From the NCBI GenBank assembly GCA_036278715.1, contig DASUKN010000100.1:1-64000 (forward strand): a DNA stretch of 64,000 nt, written 5' to 3'. The notes under the pieces were generated by a model that saw nothing but the letters and a program-made list of their open reading frames with translations, did no database searches and was not told the DNA's origin. The position numbers and the translations under genes are program-made. Positions 41,473 to 49,362 of this stretch are shown here, piece by piece; the stretch's first letter is position 1; every line of letters begins with the position of its first letter. Source of the stretch: Udaeobacter sp025935755 (GTDB lineage: Bacteria > Verrucomicrobiota > Verrucomicrobiia > Chthoniobacterales > UBA10450).

Positions 41473-42009
41473 TCAATTCGGCCCCCACGCCGCCAATGTG
41501 CGTTTTAATTTTTCGCGGCCGCGAAGGACATTCGTTTTCACAGTTCCAAGCGGGATTTCCAACACGCGCGAGGCTTCATCATGCGACAGGCCATTCTGGC
41601 AGCAAAGTACAACTGCGGTGCGCTCATGTAACGGAAGCAAACTCAGTGCGTGCATAAGGTCGTGTCTCAAACCGGGATCAACAGTCTGCGGATCTTGTTC
41701 TGCCTGCCATTGGTCTTCATCCACGCCCACCAACTCCTTGCGGCGGCGCGCATCCTCACGAAAACAATTGTACGCGATTCGATAGAGCCATGTTGAAAAA
41801 CGCGCTTCACCACGAAAGCTGCGGATGTTCTTGTAAGCCCGGAGAAATGCTTCCTGTGCCAGGTCATCGGCCAGCGCGACATCCGTGCGTGTGAGCTGGC
41901 GCAGCAGGCCGCGCACGCTCGATTGATGCCGACGCACAAGTTCGCCGAAGGCGTGCTGATCGTCATCGGCGAGGACTCGCGCAACGAGGTCCGCATCAGT
42001 AAGCTCCAC
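41473..42009 (-). CDS. RNA polymerase ECF sigma factor
   Basis: Sigma-70 family factor of 178 residues with region 2 (ALADDLAQEAFLRAYKNIRS, ARFSTWLYRIAYNCFREDAR) and region 4 (LSLLPLHERTAVVLCCQNGL, GTVKTNVLRGREKLK). Region 3 is absent, which defines the ECF group. ATG at 42009, ten bases after the stop of the DUF6249-like gene, so the two are one transcript. The small membrane protein downstream is the probable anti-sigma factor. The target promoters cannot be seen. Confidence 0.93.
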   Translation of the reverse strand: MELTDADLVARVLADDDQHAFGELVRRHQSSVRGLLRQLTRTDVALADDLAQEAFLRAYKNIRSFRGEARFSTWLYRIAYNCFREDARRRKELVGVDEDQWQAEQDPQTVDPGLRHDLMHALSLLPLHERTAVVLCCQNGLSHDEASRVLEIPLGTVKTNVLRGREKLKRTLAAWGPN

Positions 42010-42019
42010 GGCCGCAATA

Positions 42020-42736
42020 TTACGGTGCCGGGGGCGGAGGCGGAACGTCCTTTTTGTTTTCTAATTTCCATATCAGTAAATAGCCAAGCCCGATCAGAAA
42101 CGGAATGAGCCCGAACGACCAGGCGCCCCCTTCCCAATCGTTGACCGCGCCGAGCCAAACAATGAGACCAACGCCGATCATGGTCCACACAACTCCGCGG
42201 CGCACATCCGACCGTTGACGTCCAGCACGCCTGGCTGGTGCAAGCAATTCCGCGGGAACGGGCTGGCCCTTTTCCACCAGCATACGAATCGTGCGCTGCC
42301 GGCTACGGCTTACTAACAGAGCGAAGAACCCTATCAAGATCACGATCAAAACAGGCGCGCCGAATATCGACATGAAGACAATTCCAACGAGTGGAATCAC
42401 CTCGGAAGGAATATCCTTACTGCTGCCTTCGCCATCTTTATCCTCCGTATCGATAATGATGCCATGTTTATGACCGAGCTTTTTCTCCAGCTTTCGGTGA
42501 ATTCTATCGGCGATATCGGATGAAGCTGAACTCGACGTTGCACTCGGCGCTGGCGTCGACACTGAAGTCGCTAACGAGGTTGCTGCCGTTGCGGCTGTCG
42601 CTGCCGTTGCGGCTGTCGCTGCAGTTGCAGCAGGCGATGCTGTCGGACTGGCAACCGGACTTTCGGTCGTAGCCTGCGGAAACAAGGTGCCATACAGCCC
42701 CATTAGGCACATGGAGAGGACGAATAGTTTTTTCAT
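42020..42736 (-). CDS. Membrane protein with DUF6249-like domain and Ala/Thr repeat linker
   Basis: A 238-residue protein. ATG at 42736 gives a signal peptide (KKLFVLSMCLMGLYGTLFPQ). A low-complexity linker follows, rich in Ala, Thr, Ser and Pro and including five AAT triplets encoded by an 18-base repeat. A charged segment comes next (IHRKLEKKLGHKHG), then three hydrophobic helices (IPLVGIVFMSIFGAPVLIV, WTMIGVGLIVWLGAV, FGLIPFLIGLGYLLIW). It ends in a Pro run. The helix pattern matches DUF6249 membrane proteins. It is first in the operon with the ECF sigma factor and may sense an envelope signal; this is inference. Confidence 0.72.
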   Translation of the reverse strand: MKKLFVLSMCLMGLYGTLFPQATTESPVASPTASPAATAATAATAATAATAATSLATSVSTPAPSATSSSASSDIADRIHRKLEKKLGHKHGIIIDTEDKDGEGSSKDIPSEVIPLVGIVFMSIFGAPVLIVILIGFFALLVSRSRQRTIRMLVEKGQPVPAELLAPARRAGRQRSDVRRGVVWTMIGVGLIVWLGAVNDWEGGAWSFGLIPFLIGLGYLLIWKLENKKDVPPPPPAP

Positions 42737-42920
42737 AGAGTCTTTGATCATAGGATGCACTAAAGGCCCCGTTCGGATTCAACGATTTTGAACATTCGGA
42801 GGCAATTAAAAGGTTGCGTCACTCTGCGGGCTGGACATTATTCTGCCCTCCGAGATAGTAGCGCATGCGTCCCGCTTGCGGTTTGGAAAGCGCAACAGGG
42901 ACCGGTTACGCTACTCTATT

Positions 42921-42996
<76 letters not shown>

Positions 42997-43108
42997 GCCT
43001 TCGCTTGCAGCGAAGTGCAAAGTGGAGGCTGGAGCGAGCGCGCCGTAACTTTAGCGAAGGCGGGCAGCCCCAAACGGCTCAAGCTACCGCTGGCGGGCCA
43101 GCCTTCTG

Positions 43109-43346
43109 ATGTTCTACGTTTACCTATTAAGGTTGAAATCCTGTCCGAAACAGCCATACGTCGGATCAAATCTGCGGCAACAGCTTAGACATCATAATGA
43201 AGGACGGTGGAGTCACACCGCCAAATTTTCGGCCTTGGATTCTTACTGCTTACTCCGCATTGGAGCACGAGCGGACCGCAATCGCTTTGGAGAAATACCT
43301 GAAATCAGGTTCGAGCCGCGCATTCATTAAGCGCCACTTTGTTTAG
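43109..43346 (+). pseudogene. GIY-YIG endonuclease-like gene, frameshifted
   Basis: From ATG 43109 the frame reads FYVYLLRLKSCPKQPYVGS, the GIY-YIG core in its YhbQ-like form, then NLRQQLRHHNEG. It leaves frame near 43230-43236. In the +1 frame the protein continues PWILTAYSALEHERTAIALE and KYLKSGSSRAFIKRHF, the typical C-terminal part, to TAG at 43344-43346. A few residues also seem lost after YVGS. One base change would restore it, so sequencing error is possible. It lies 112 bases after the tRNA, and its end overlaps the start region of prmA. Confidence 0.75.
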
Positions 43347-44247
43347 GATCTTTGCTGTGTATCTCTGGCGCAAAACAGCAGAACCGAAGTGGGTAAATGC
43401 TCACGAAGACGCCCTCCAAGCGCATGCTCACGGTCAACTCGTGTTTATCCAGAAACCCGGGCGCGAGCGCCTGCAAATGGAAATTACATGCCGCTTGAGG
43501 CGCGATTCGACGGTGCTGCTCAAAAAATTCGGCGGCCAGGTACAGGCGTTGCCCCGCAATTGGCTAAAACGATTTGCGCGTGGTGATTCGAAACCAATCA
43601 AAATCGGGAAGCGATTGATGATCTCCAATGTGGAGGGAACCTCGGGGTCCCGACGATCGCATCAAAAAGATTGCTCCCACATTATCATTCCGGCTTCGCT
43701 GGCGTTTGGAACTGGCGGTCACGCTACGACGGCAATGTCGCTTCGTTTTTTGGAACAACTGACCCGCCACTGGAAACGCGGCTGGTCACTCGTAGATCTT
43801 GGGACCGGCAGCGGAATTCTTGCTCTCGCCGCGCGGCGTTTCGGTGCTGGCCGCGTCACAGGTATTGATAACGATCCCACAGCGATTTCGATGGGTAAAT
43901 CAAACGCCCGTTTGAACAAGATTCGCGGAATAAGATTTCAATTGGCGGATGTGCACGACTGGAACTCGACACAGGAAACCGATGTGATCACGGCAAATTT
44001 GTACAGCGATTTGCTGGTCGAGATCCTGCCGAAGCTACGTGATGCCGGCCGGCTAATTCTCTCAGGCATTTTGCTCTCTCAGGAGAACGAATTGACTCTC
44101 GCTCTGCACCGAAACGACTACGAAATCATTAATACGAAACGTCGCGGGAAATGGCTGGCCATTTTGGCGCGGCCAACCAGCAGCGTACGGCGGCGACATC
44201 TTGAGTCCGCAAATTTTTGCGGTGGGGATAGACTGCCGCTACAGTAA
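43339..44247 (+). CDS. prmA: Ribosomal protein L11 methyltransferase-like protein
   Basis: SAM-dependent methyltransferase of 302 residues. The PrmA region ASLAFGTGGHATTAMSLRFLE and motif I VDLGTGSGILALAARRFG are clear, followed by VTGIDNDPTAI and VITANLYSDLLVEILPKL (the NLxx loop). The N-terminal ~95 residues are more diverged from PrmA than usual. TTG at 43339 is the first usable start and lies within the end of the GIY-YIG remnant. A start further in, for example ATG 43480 region, is possible but would cut the substrate domain. Confidence 0.85.
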   Translation: MFRIFAVYLWRKTAEPKWVNAHEDALQAHAHGQLVFIQKPGRERLQMEITCRLRRDSTVLLKKFGGQVQALPRNWLKRFARGDSKPIKIGKRLMISNVEGTSGSRRSHQKDCSHIIIPASLAFGTGGHATTAMSLRFLEQLTRHWKRGWSLVDLGTGSGILALAARRFGAGRVTGIDNDPTAISMGKSNARLNKIRGIRFQLADVHDWNSTQETDVITANLYSDLLVEILPKLRDAGRLILSGILLSQENELTLALHRNDYEIINTKRRGKWLAILARPTSSVRRRHLESANFCGGDRLPLQ

Positions 44248-44252
44248 AACCG

Positions 44253-45329
44253 ATGCAATCTGAACAGCTTGCTTATGCCATTGTTACTCCGTATTCGATG
44301 CGGAAATCACGCACCGGCGGCATTGTTGGCCGGTTGATCTCCCGCACCGGACTCGACCTGGTGGCCGGACGAATCTTCGCTCCGGGCGCGGAGCTGACCA
44401 AAGGCTACGCGGATACCATTGTAACCGAAACAGATCCGAACCATCGCGCCACCCAGCAATTAATCCGCGAATACGTGCTGAAAAATTTCACCGGACAAAA
44501 GGACGGCCAGCATGCCCGCGTGCTGTTTCTGGTGTTTCGCGGCCCGGACGCAGTGGAAAAAATTCATGAGGTCGTAGGTCACATCCTCCATGAGCGTACC
44601 AGCGGGGAAACGATTCGCGATACCTATGGTGATTACATCACTGATGATTCAGAAAAGGTGGTTTACTTCGAGCCGGGAGTGGTCACCGAGTTCAATCCGG
44701 ACGCGGTGCAGCGCGATCTCAAACTCTGGGCTGACTTCTCTGATTCCGACGGCGGTATCCTCGAACGCGCAGTTTCCTATCCACCGGGCACCGAAGTCGA
44801 AAAAACACTCGTGCTGATTAAGCCGGATAATTTCCGGTTTCCGAATCTGCGTCCAGGCGGAGTAATCGAAGTGTTTTCGCGCACTGGTCTCTCAATCATC
44901 GGCTTCAAAGTCCACCAAATGAGCGTGGCACAGGCGGAAGAATTCTACGGGCCCGTGTTGCCGGTCCTTGAGAAAAAACTCGGCCCAAAGAGCGGGCGCG
45001 AAAACTGGGAGAGTATCGTCGAATTCATGGCTGGCAAAAAACCGAGCGAATGTCACGCCGACGAACGCGAAGCGCCGGGAACGGAAAAATCCATCGCCAT
45101 CGTTTACCAGGGCGTCGATGCCGTGCGCAAAATTCGCGATGTTCTCGGCCCCACTGATCCGGCAAAAGCGCCGCCCGGTTCCATCCGAAAGGAATTCGGA
45201 CAAACGATCATGGTTAACGCTGCCCATGCATCGGACTCGGTAGAGAACGCCAGGCGCGAAATGGCGATCATCGGAGTCGAAGAAAATAATTTCAAACCTC
45301 TCATTGAAAACTTCTATCGTCGCCAATAG
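44253..45329 (+). CDS. Two-domain nucleoside diphosphate kinase-like protein
   Basis: A 358-residue protein made of two NDK folds. The C-terminal half (about 185-350) is a complete kinase: TLVLIKPDNFRFPNLRPGGV, the substrate region, and the active-site His325 in NAAHASDSVENARREM. The N-terminal half begins AIVTPYSMRKSRTGGIVGRL and has the NDK strand order, plus GETIRDTYGDYI. Its active-site segment reads KVVYFEPGVVTEF, without the histidine. Ordinary Ndk has about 140 residues. The first domain is probably regulatory or structural. ATG 44253, five bases after prmA. Confidence 0.85.
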   Translation: MQSEQLAYAIVTPYSMRKSRTGGIVGRLISRTGLDLVAGRIFAPGAELTKGYADTIVTETDPNHRATQQLIREYVLKNFTGQKDGQHARVLFLVFRGPDAVEKIHEVVGHILHERTSGETIRDTYGDYITDDSEKVVYFEPGVVTEFNPDAVQRDLKLWADFSDSDGGILERAVSYPPGTEVEKTLVLIKPDNFRFPNLRPGGVIEVFSRTGLSIIGFKVHQMSVAQAEEFYGPVLPVLEKKLGPKSGRENWESIVEFMAGKKPSECHADEREAPGTEKSIAIVYQGVDAVRKIRDVLGPTDPAKAPPGSIRKEFGQTIMVNAAHASDSVENARREMAIIGVEENNFKPLIENFYRRQ

Positions 45330-45391
45330 TTTGCCCGCCCGCAATGCTTCCGATAACGACGCAAGCGGGTATTTTGAATAGCTTTACGAAC

Positions 45392-46555
45392 ATGGAAATT
45401 TCTGAACGCGCTGCTCAACTGACTCCGTCCTTGACTCTTTCAATCGATAGCAAGGCGAAAGCCATGAAAGCTGAAGGCATCGACGTCTGCGGGTTCGGTG
45501 CAGGCGAACCGGATTTCGATACGCCGGAGCATATAAAAAGGGCAGCAATCGAGGCGCTGGAAGCCGGTTTCACCAAGTACACGCCTAATGCGGGTATCCC
45601 GGAACTCCGCCAGGCGATCGCGGACAAACTCGGGGCGGACAACGGACTCAATTATCGCGCTGGCCAGATCATAGTGAGTAACGGCGCGAAACATGCCTGC
45701 TACAACGCGATTCTCGCGACTTGTCAGCCGGGTGATGAAGTCATCATTCCGGCGCCTTATTGGGTCAGCTATCCCGACATGGTGCGGTTAGTCGGCGCCG
45801 AGCCGGTAATCGTACCCACCAGCGAACGTAATGCCTGGAAAATGCGGCCGGAAGATTTCGAAAACGCAATGACCCCGCGCACCAAAATGCTGATCATGAA
45901 CACGCCCGGCAATCCAACGGGGTCTGTTTATACGCGCGAAGAATTGGAAGCGATCATCAACGTCGCCGCTGAAGAAGACATTTACGTTTTGTCCGACGAG
46001 ATCTATGAGAAGCTCGTTTATGACGACGTCAAGCATGTCAGTGTCGCGTCATTGTCGAAGGAAGCGTACGATCTCACCATCACCATCAATGGCTTTAGCA
46101 AATCCTACGCGATGACAGGGTGGCGACTCGGGTACCTAGCCGCGCCTGATGCGATCGCGAGAGCCGTCGATTCCATCCAGAGCCATACCAGTTCGAACCC
46201 GTCGTCCTTTTCGCAATACGGCGCGCTTGCCGCCCTCAAAGGTGATCAACAGCCGCTGGCCGATATGAGAGAGGAATTCGATATGCGTCGGAACTACATG
46301 TTTGATCGCCTCTCCAAGATCTCCAACGTGACCGCGGTGAAACCGGAAGGCGCCTTTTATATCCTGGTGAACATCAGCCAGCTTGGACTCACGTCTCAGA
46401 ATTTCGCTGATCGTTTGCTGAGCAAAGCCAACGTCGCCGTGGTACCTGGCGCCGCGTTCGGCGACGATCGCACAGTCCGGTTCAGTTACGCCACAAGCCT
46501 TGACGTGATCAAAAAAGGTCTGGACCGCTTCCAGGACTTTTGCCGTACCTTGTAA
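45392..46555 (+). CDS. Aspartate aminotransferase (class I/II)
   Basis: PLP aminotransferase of 387 residues from ATG 45392. Lys237 in NGFSKSYAMTGWRLGYLAAP is the PLP anchor. Other motifs are GFGAGEPDFDTPEHIK, KYTPNAGIPELRQAIA, NTPGNPTGSVYTREEL and SDEIYEKLVYD, ending with TVRFSYATS. The type Ib aspartate/prephenate aminotransferase group is the closest match. An ATG 48 bases upstream is in frame but adds residues the family lacks. A dispersed repeat follows the stop by two bases. Confidence 0.94.
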   Translation: MEISERAAQLTPSLTLSIDSKAKAMKAEGIDVCGFGAGEPDFDTPEHIKRAAIEALEAGFTKYTPNAGIPELRQAIADKLGADNGLNYRAGQIIVSNGAKHACYNAILATCQPGDEVIIPAPYWVSYPDMVRLVGAEPVIVPTSERNAWKMRPEDFENAMTPRTKMLIMNTPGNPTGSVYTREELEAIINVAAEEDIYVLSDEIYEKLVYDDVKHVSVASLSKEAYDLTITINGFSKSYAMTGWRLGYLAAPDAIARAVDSIQSHTSSNPSSFSQYGALAALKGDQQPLADMREEFDMRRNYMFDRLSKISNVTAVKPEGAFYILVNISQLGLTSQNFADRLLSKANVAVVPGAAFGDDRTVRFSYATSLDVIKKGLDRFQDFCRTL

Positions 46556-46557
46556 TC

Positions 46558-46649
46558 GTCATCCCGAGCGAAGCGAAGCGTAGTCGAGGGACCCCGCGGC
46601 GTAAGCACAAATCACCGCATCGGAATCCCTCGACTTCGCTCGGGATGAC
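46558..46649. repeat. Dispersed MITE-like element, copy 5
   Basis: Starts GTCATCCCGAGCGAAGCGAAG and ends CTCGACTTCGCTCGGGATGAC. This is the best-kept pair of inverted termini in the window: about 16 of the outer 17 bases pair. Located between the aminotransferase and the GH57 gene. Confidence 0.8.
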
Positions 46650-46666
46650 TAGTCAAACATTCCGTA

Positions 46667-48292
46667 ATGCCCGGCCATTTCGCTCTCATTCTACACGCTC
46701 ATCTCCCGTTCGTTCGCCATCCGGAACACGAGCAGTTCCTCGAGGAAGAATGGCTGTTTGAGGCGATCACTGAAACGTACATCCCGCTGCTGCGAATGAT
46801 GCAGCGACTCATTGAGGATTGTGTGCCGTTCAAACTCGCCATGTCGATTACGCCGACGCTCTGCGCAATGCTTCGGGATCAGCTGTTACGCGAGCGTTAT
46901 GTCCGGCATCTCGATCTGTTGATCGATCTTGCCGGGCGTGAACAAGAACGAAATCGCAAGCATCCGCAGCTTTGTGATCTGGCGGAGTTTTACACGAATC
47001 TGTTTTCAGAAACTCGCCGCCTCTTCGTGGAGGAATGGAAATGCGACCTGGTCTCGGCCTTTCGGAAGCTGCAACGGACCGGTGCGCTCGAAATCGTAGC
47101 CAGCGCTGCAACGCACGGGTTGCTGCCAATCCTTCAACAGCAATCGGCTCGTGCCGCGCGTGCGCAGGTTTTGATCGGGCGCGACGCTTACACCGAAGTT
47201 TTTGGCCGGGACGCCGATGGATTCTGGTTACCCGAATGCGGTTACGCTCCCGGTCTCGAATCGATTCTGCAGGAAGCAAATCTCCGCTGGTTCGTTGTCG
47301 ACGCACACGGTTTGCTCTTTGGGCGGCCGCGTCCGTGCCGGTCGATCTACGCACCCTGTTACACACCAGCGGGGCCGGCGGCTTTTGCGCGCGATCCCGA
47401 CGCCAGCCGCCGGGTGTGGAGTGCCGACGAAGGATATCCCGGCGATGCAGCCTACCGCGATTTTTACCGGGACATCGGTTTCGATCTGCCCATGGAACAC
47501 CTGGGAGCAACCGCGCGCGGAACCAGAAAATTCTCCGGCGTAAAATATCATCGAATCACAGGGGGCAGTGAGGAGAAACAGCTTTACGACCGAAACACAG
47601 CCGAAACTACGGCGGCCAAACACGCAATTCACTTTCTGGAACAATGCCGGGAATCAATCCAGGAAATCGGCGCCGCCGGATTCGATCCGATCATCGTGGC
47701 GCCATTCGATGCGGAATTATTTGGCCATTGGTGGTTCGAAGGCCCAATTTTCCTGGAAGCATTCATTCGCCACGCAGCTAACGAGCGAGATTTCCGGCTC
47801 ACAACACCCAGCACATATCTGGCTGGGCGTCCGACCCAACAAATCGTTGAACCCGCTGCCTCAACATGGGGTGAGAACGGCCATCTCGCCGTCTGGCTCG
47901 ACCCGAGTAACGCCTGGATTTATCCGCAACTGCATACGGCAACCATGCGAATGTGTGAACTCGCTCAGCAAGAAACCAATAACTTTGTCGACCAACCCTC
48001 GGCGTTGCCGGACGAACCGGTCACAGGCGAAGCGCCCGCGCTGCAGTTTACTGACCGCGTACTGAAACAACTCGCCCGCGAGCTTTTGCTGGCCCAATCG
48101 AGTGATTGGGCGTTCCTAATGAAAACCGAGACCGCGCGTGAATACGCGACCCAACGCACGATCGATCACCTTGCTCGCTTCAATCGTTTGCACGATCAGT
48201 TTGTCACAAACAATCTGGACGAAGAATTTCTCCGCGACTGCGAATGGCGAGACAATATTTTTCCGAGCGTAAATTGGCGATACTATGCTTAG
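46667..48292 (+). CDS. GH57 glycoside hydrolase, probable 1,4-alpha-glucan branching enzyme
   Basis: A 541-residue cytoplasmic enzyme. The N-terminal ALILHAHLPFVRHPEH is the GH57 opening; the nucleophile is Glu190 in GFWLPECGYAPG and the acid/base Asp348 in APFDAELFGHWWFEGP. The DUF1957-type C-terminal helical part is present (TWGENGHLAVWLDPSNAWIY). This subgroup contains the TK1436-like branching enzymes that make alpha-1,6 branches in glycogen. It fits the phosphorylase and debranching enzyme elsewhere in the window. ATG at 46667 follows a dispersed repeat by 17 bases. Confidence 0.9.
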   Translation: MPGHFALILHAHLPFVRHPEHEQFLEEEWLFEAITETYIPLLRMMQRLIEDCVPFKLAMSITPTLCAMLRDQLLRERYVRHLDLLIDLAGREQERNRKHPQLCDLAEFYTNLFSETRRLFVEEWKCDLVSAFRKLQRTGALEIVASAATHGLLPILQQQSARAARAQVLIGRDAYTEVFGRDADGFWLPECGYAPGLESILQEANLRWFVVDAHGLLFGRPRPCRSIYAPCYTPAGPAAFARDPDASRRVWSADEGYPGDAAYRDFYRDIGFDLPMEHLGATARGTRKFSGVKYHRITGGSEEKQLYDRNTAETTAAKHAIHFLEQCRESIQEIGAAGFDPIIVAPFDAELFGHWWFEGPIFLEAFIRHAANERDFRLTTPSTYLAGRPTQQIVEPAASTWGENGHLAVWLDPSNAWIYPQLHTATMRMCELAQQETNNFVDQPSALPDEPVTGEAPALQFTDRVLKQLARELLLAQSSDWAFLMKTETAREYATQRTIDHLARFNRLHDQFVTNNLDEEFLRDCEWRDNIFPSVNWRYYA

Positions 48293-48297
48293 CCTTT

Positions 48298-48391
48298 GTC
48301 ATTCCGCGCCAAGTCGAGGAATGTCTCGTTGAGCTCGTGACGCGCCCCTTATTTGAACAGTTAGAGATGTCTGGACTCCGCTCGACATGAC
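48298..48391. repeat. Dispersed MITE-like element, copy 6
   Basis: Starts GTCATTCCGCGCCAAGTCGAG and ends GACTCCGCTCGACATGAC. The right end contains the ATG (48387-48389) of the following secreted protein, so this element supplies the start codon and the leader of that gene. Confidence 0.7.
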
Positions 48392-49130
48392 AACAAAAAC
48401 CTATTTCGCTTTGGTGGTTGCTGTCCTGTCTTCTTTCGCATTAGCACAAGAATCGCCTACCCCAATTCCCTCGGCGACGTCCGGCGAGTCTCCTTCTCCT
48501 TCGGTTTCGCCAGAACAAGCGATGATCCCCTCGCCCACTCCGGAACAATCGCCTTCCCCCTCACCTGTGAGAAGCGTCCGGATCAGTTTCGTTCCTCCGC
48601 CCCTGGAGGGCACGATCAGCCTTGGGATTTACGACCGCACCGGCAAACTCGTGCGCATCTTGCATCAAAACGCAGAGTTGAACGACTTTGCGATCGGAGC
48701 TGATGCGCTCACTACGCGATGGGATGGGAGGGATGATCAACACCAGGATTTGCCAACTGGACGATATCACGCGCGCGGGTACATGGTCGGGTCGCTGAAA
48801 CGGGAAGATCTCGGGGTTACTTCGCGGCCTTCGAACGAAGCCAACGCCGTGAAGGTTCGATTGGTCCACAATCCTCTGCGGAAAGATAAAAAGCCGGCAG
48901 TCGAACTCGGCATCGGATTTGGTAGCAACGGAAGTTTTCTCAAAACCAGCGATGGCCTGCCGCTATTTAAGGTCAGTGATACACCGAATGTGACCCACGG
49001 CGGACTCGCCGCCAAAGGTGAAAATGCCGTCGATGTTTGGCAGGACGACGGCACGGCTGTGCATCAGTTTCGCATCTCGGATGTCGATCAGATCATGGCT
49101 TTCGATTGCGGCGAAATTGAATTGAAGTGA
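48387..49130 (+). CDS. Secreted protein with FlgD-Ig-like domain
   Basis: A 247-residue exported protein. The signal peptide (FALVVAVLSSFALAQ, cleavage near 20) is followed by a Pro/Ser/Thr-rich linker to about residue 60. A beta domain follows, with the FlgD-Ig/T9SS-like phrases ISLGIYDRTGKLVRIL and ALTTRWDGRDDQHQDLPTGR. The rest (about 140-247) is unassigned and ends without a sorting signal. Function unknown. The only ATG giving the signal peptide sits in the repeat end, so a different original start is possible. Confidence 0.72.
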   Translation: MTTKTYFALVVAVLSSFALAQESPTPIPSATSGESPSPSVSPEQAMIPSPTPEQSPSPSPVRSVRISFVPPPLEGTISLGIYDRTGKLVRILHQNAELNDFAIGADALTTRWDGRDDQHQDLPTGRYHARGYMVGSLKREDLGVTSRPSNEANAVKVRLVHNPLRKDKKPAVELGIGFGSNGSFLKTSDGLPLFKVSDTPNVTHGGLAAKGENAVDVWQDDGTAVHQFRISDVDQIMAFDCGEIELK

Positions 49131-49170
49131 AGTGTCGTGGCGGTCTCTGGCCACCGAAATGATTCCGGGA

Positions 49171-49313
49171 AGCGCACGCGTCTTCGCGTGCAGTTCGCGG
49201 CACCCTCGCCGGGAAGCCACGCTGCGTATGCCAGTCCTGGTACCCTCGGTATTTTCATATTCCCGGCGATTGGCGAGAGCGCCAATCGGTGCACGCGAGG
49301 GCGCGTGCGCTCC
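49171..49313. repeat. Palindrome cluster (BIME-like) in the lpxC leader
   Basis: Three perfect hairpins. GCACGCG (49174-49180)/CGCGTGC (49185-49191); CGATTGGCG (49267-49275)/CGCCAATCG (49280-49288); GCACGCG (49291-49297)/CGCGTGC (49302-49308). The first and third are near-inverted copies with flanks GGAAGC and GCTCC, so they form one BIME-like unit of about 140 bases. They lie between the secreted protein stop (49130) and the lpxC start (49363), and within an open frame that continues into lpxC. Confidence 0.65.
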
Positions 49314-49362
49314 ACAGAACACTGCTGGTCACTACTCAAAATCTCTGTTATTTAAGCCCGCG

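Noticed and set aside
49132..49362. N-terminal extension of LpxC-FabZ from 49132
   Set aside because: The added residues are Arg/Ala/Pro-rich, are encoded by hairpin repeats and do not occur in the family.
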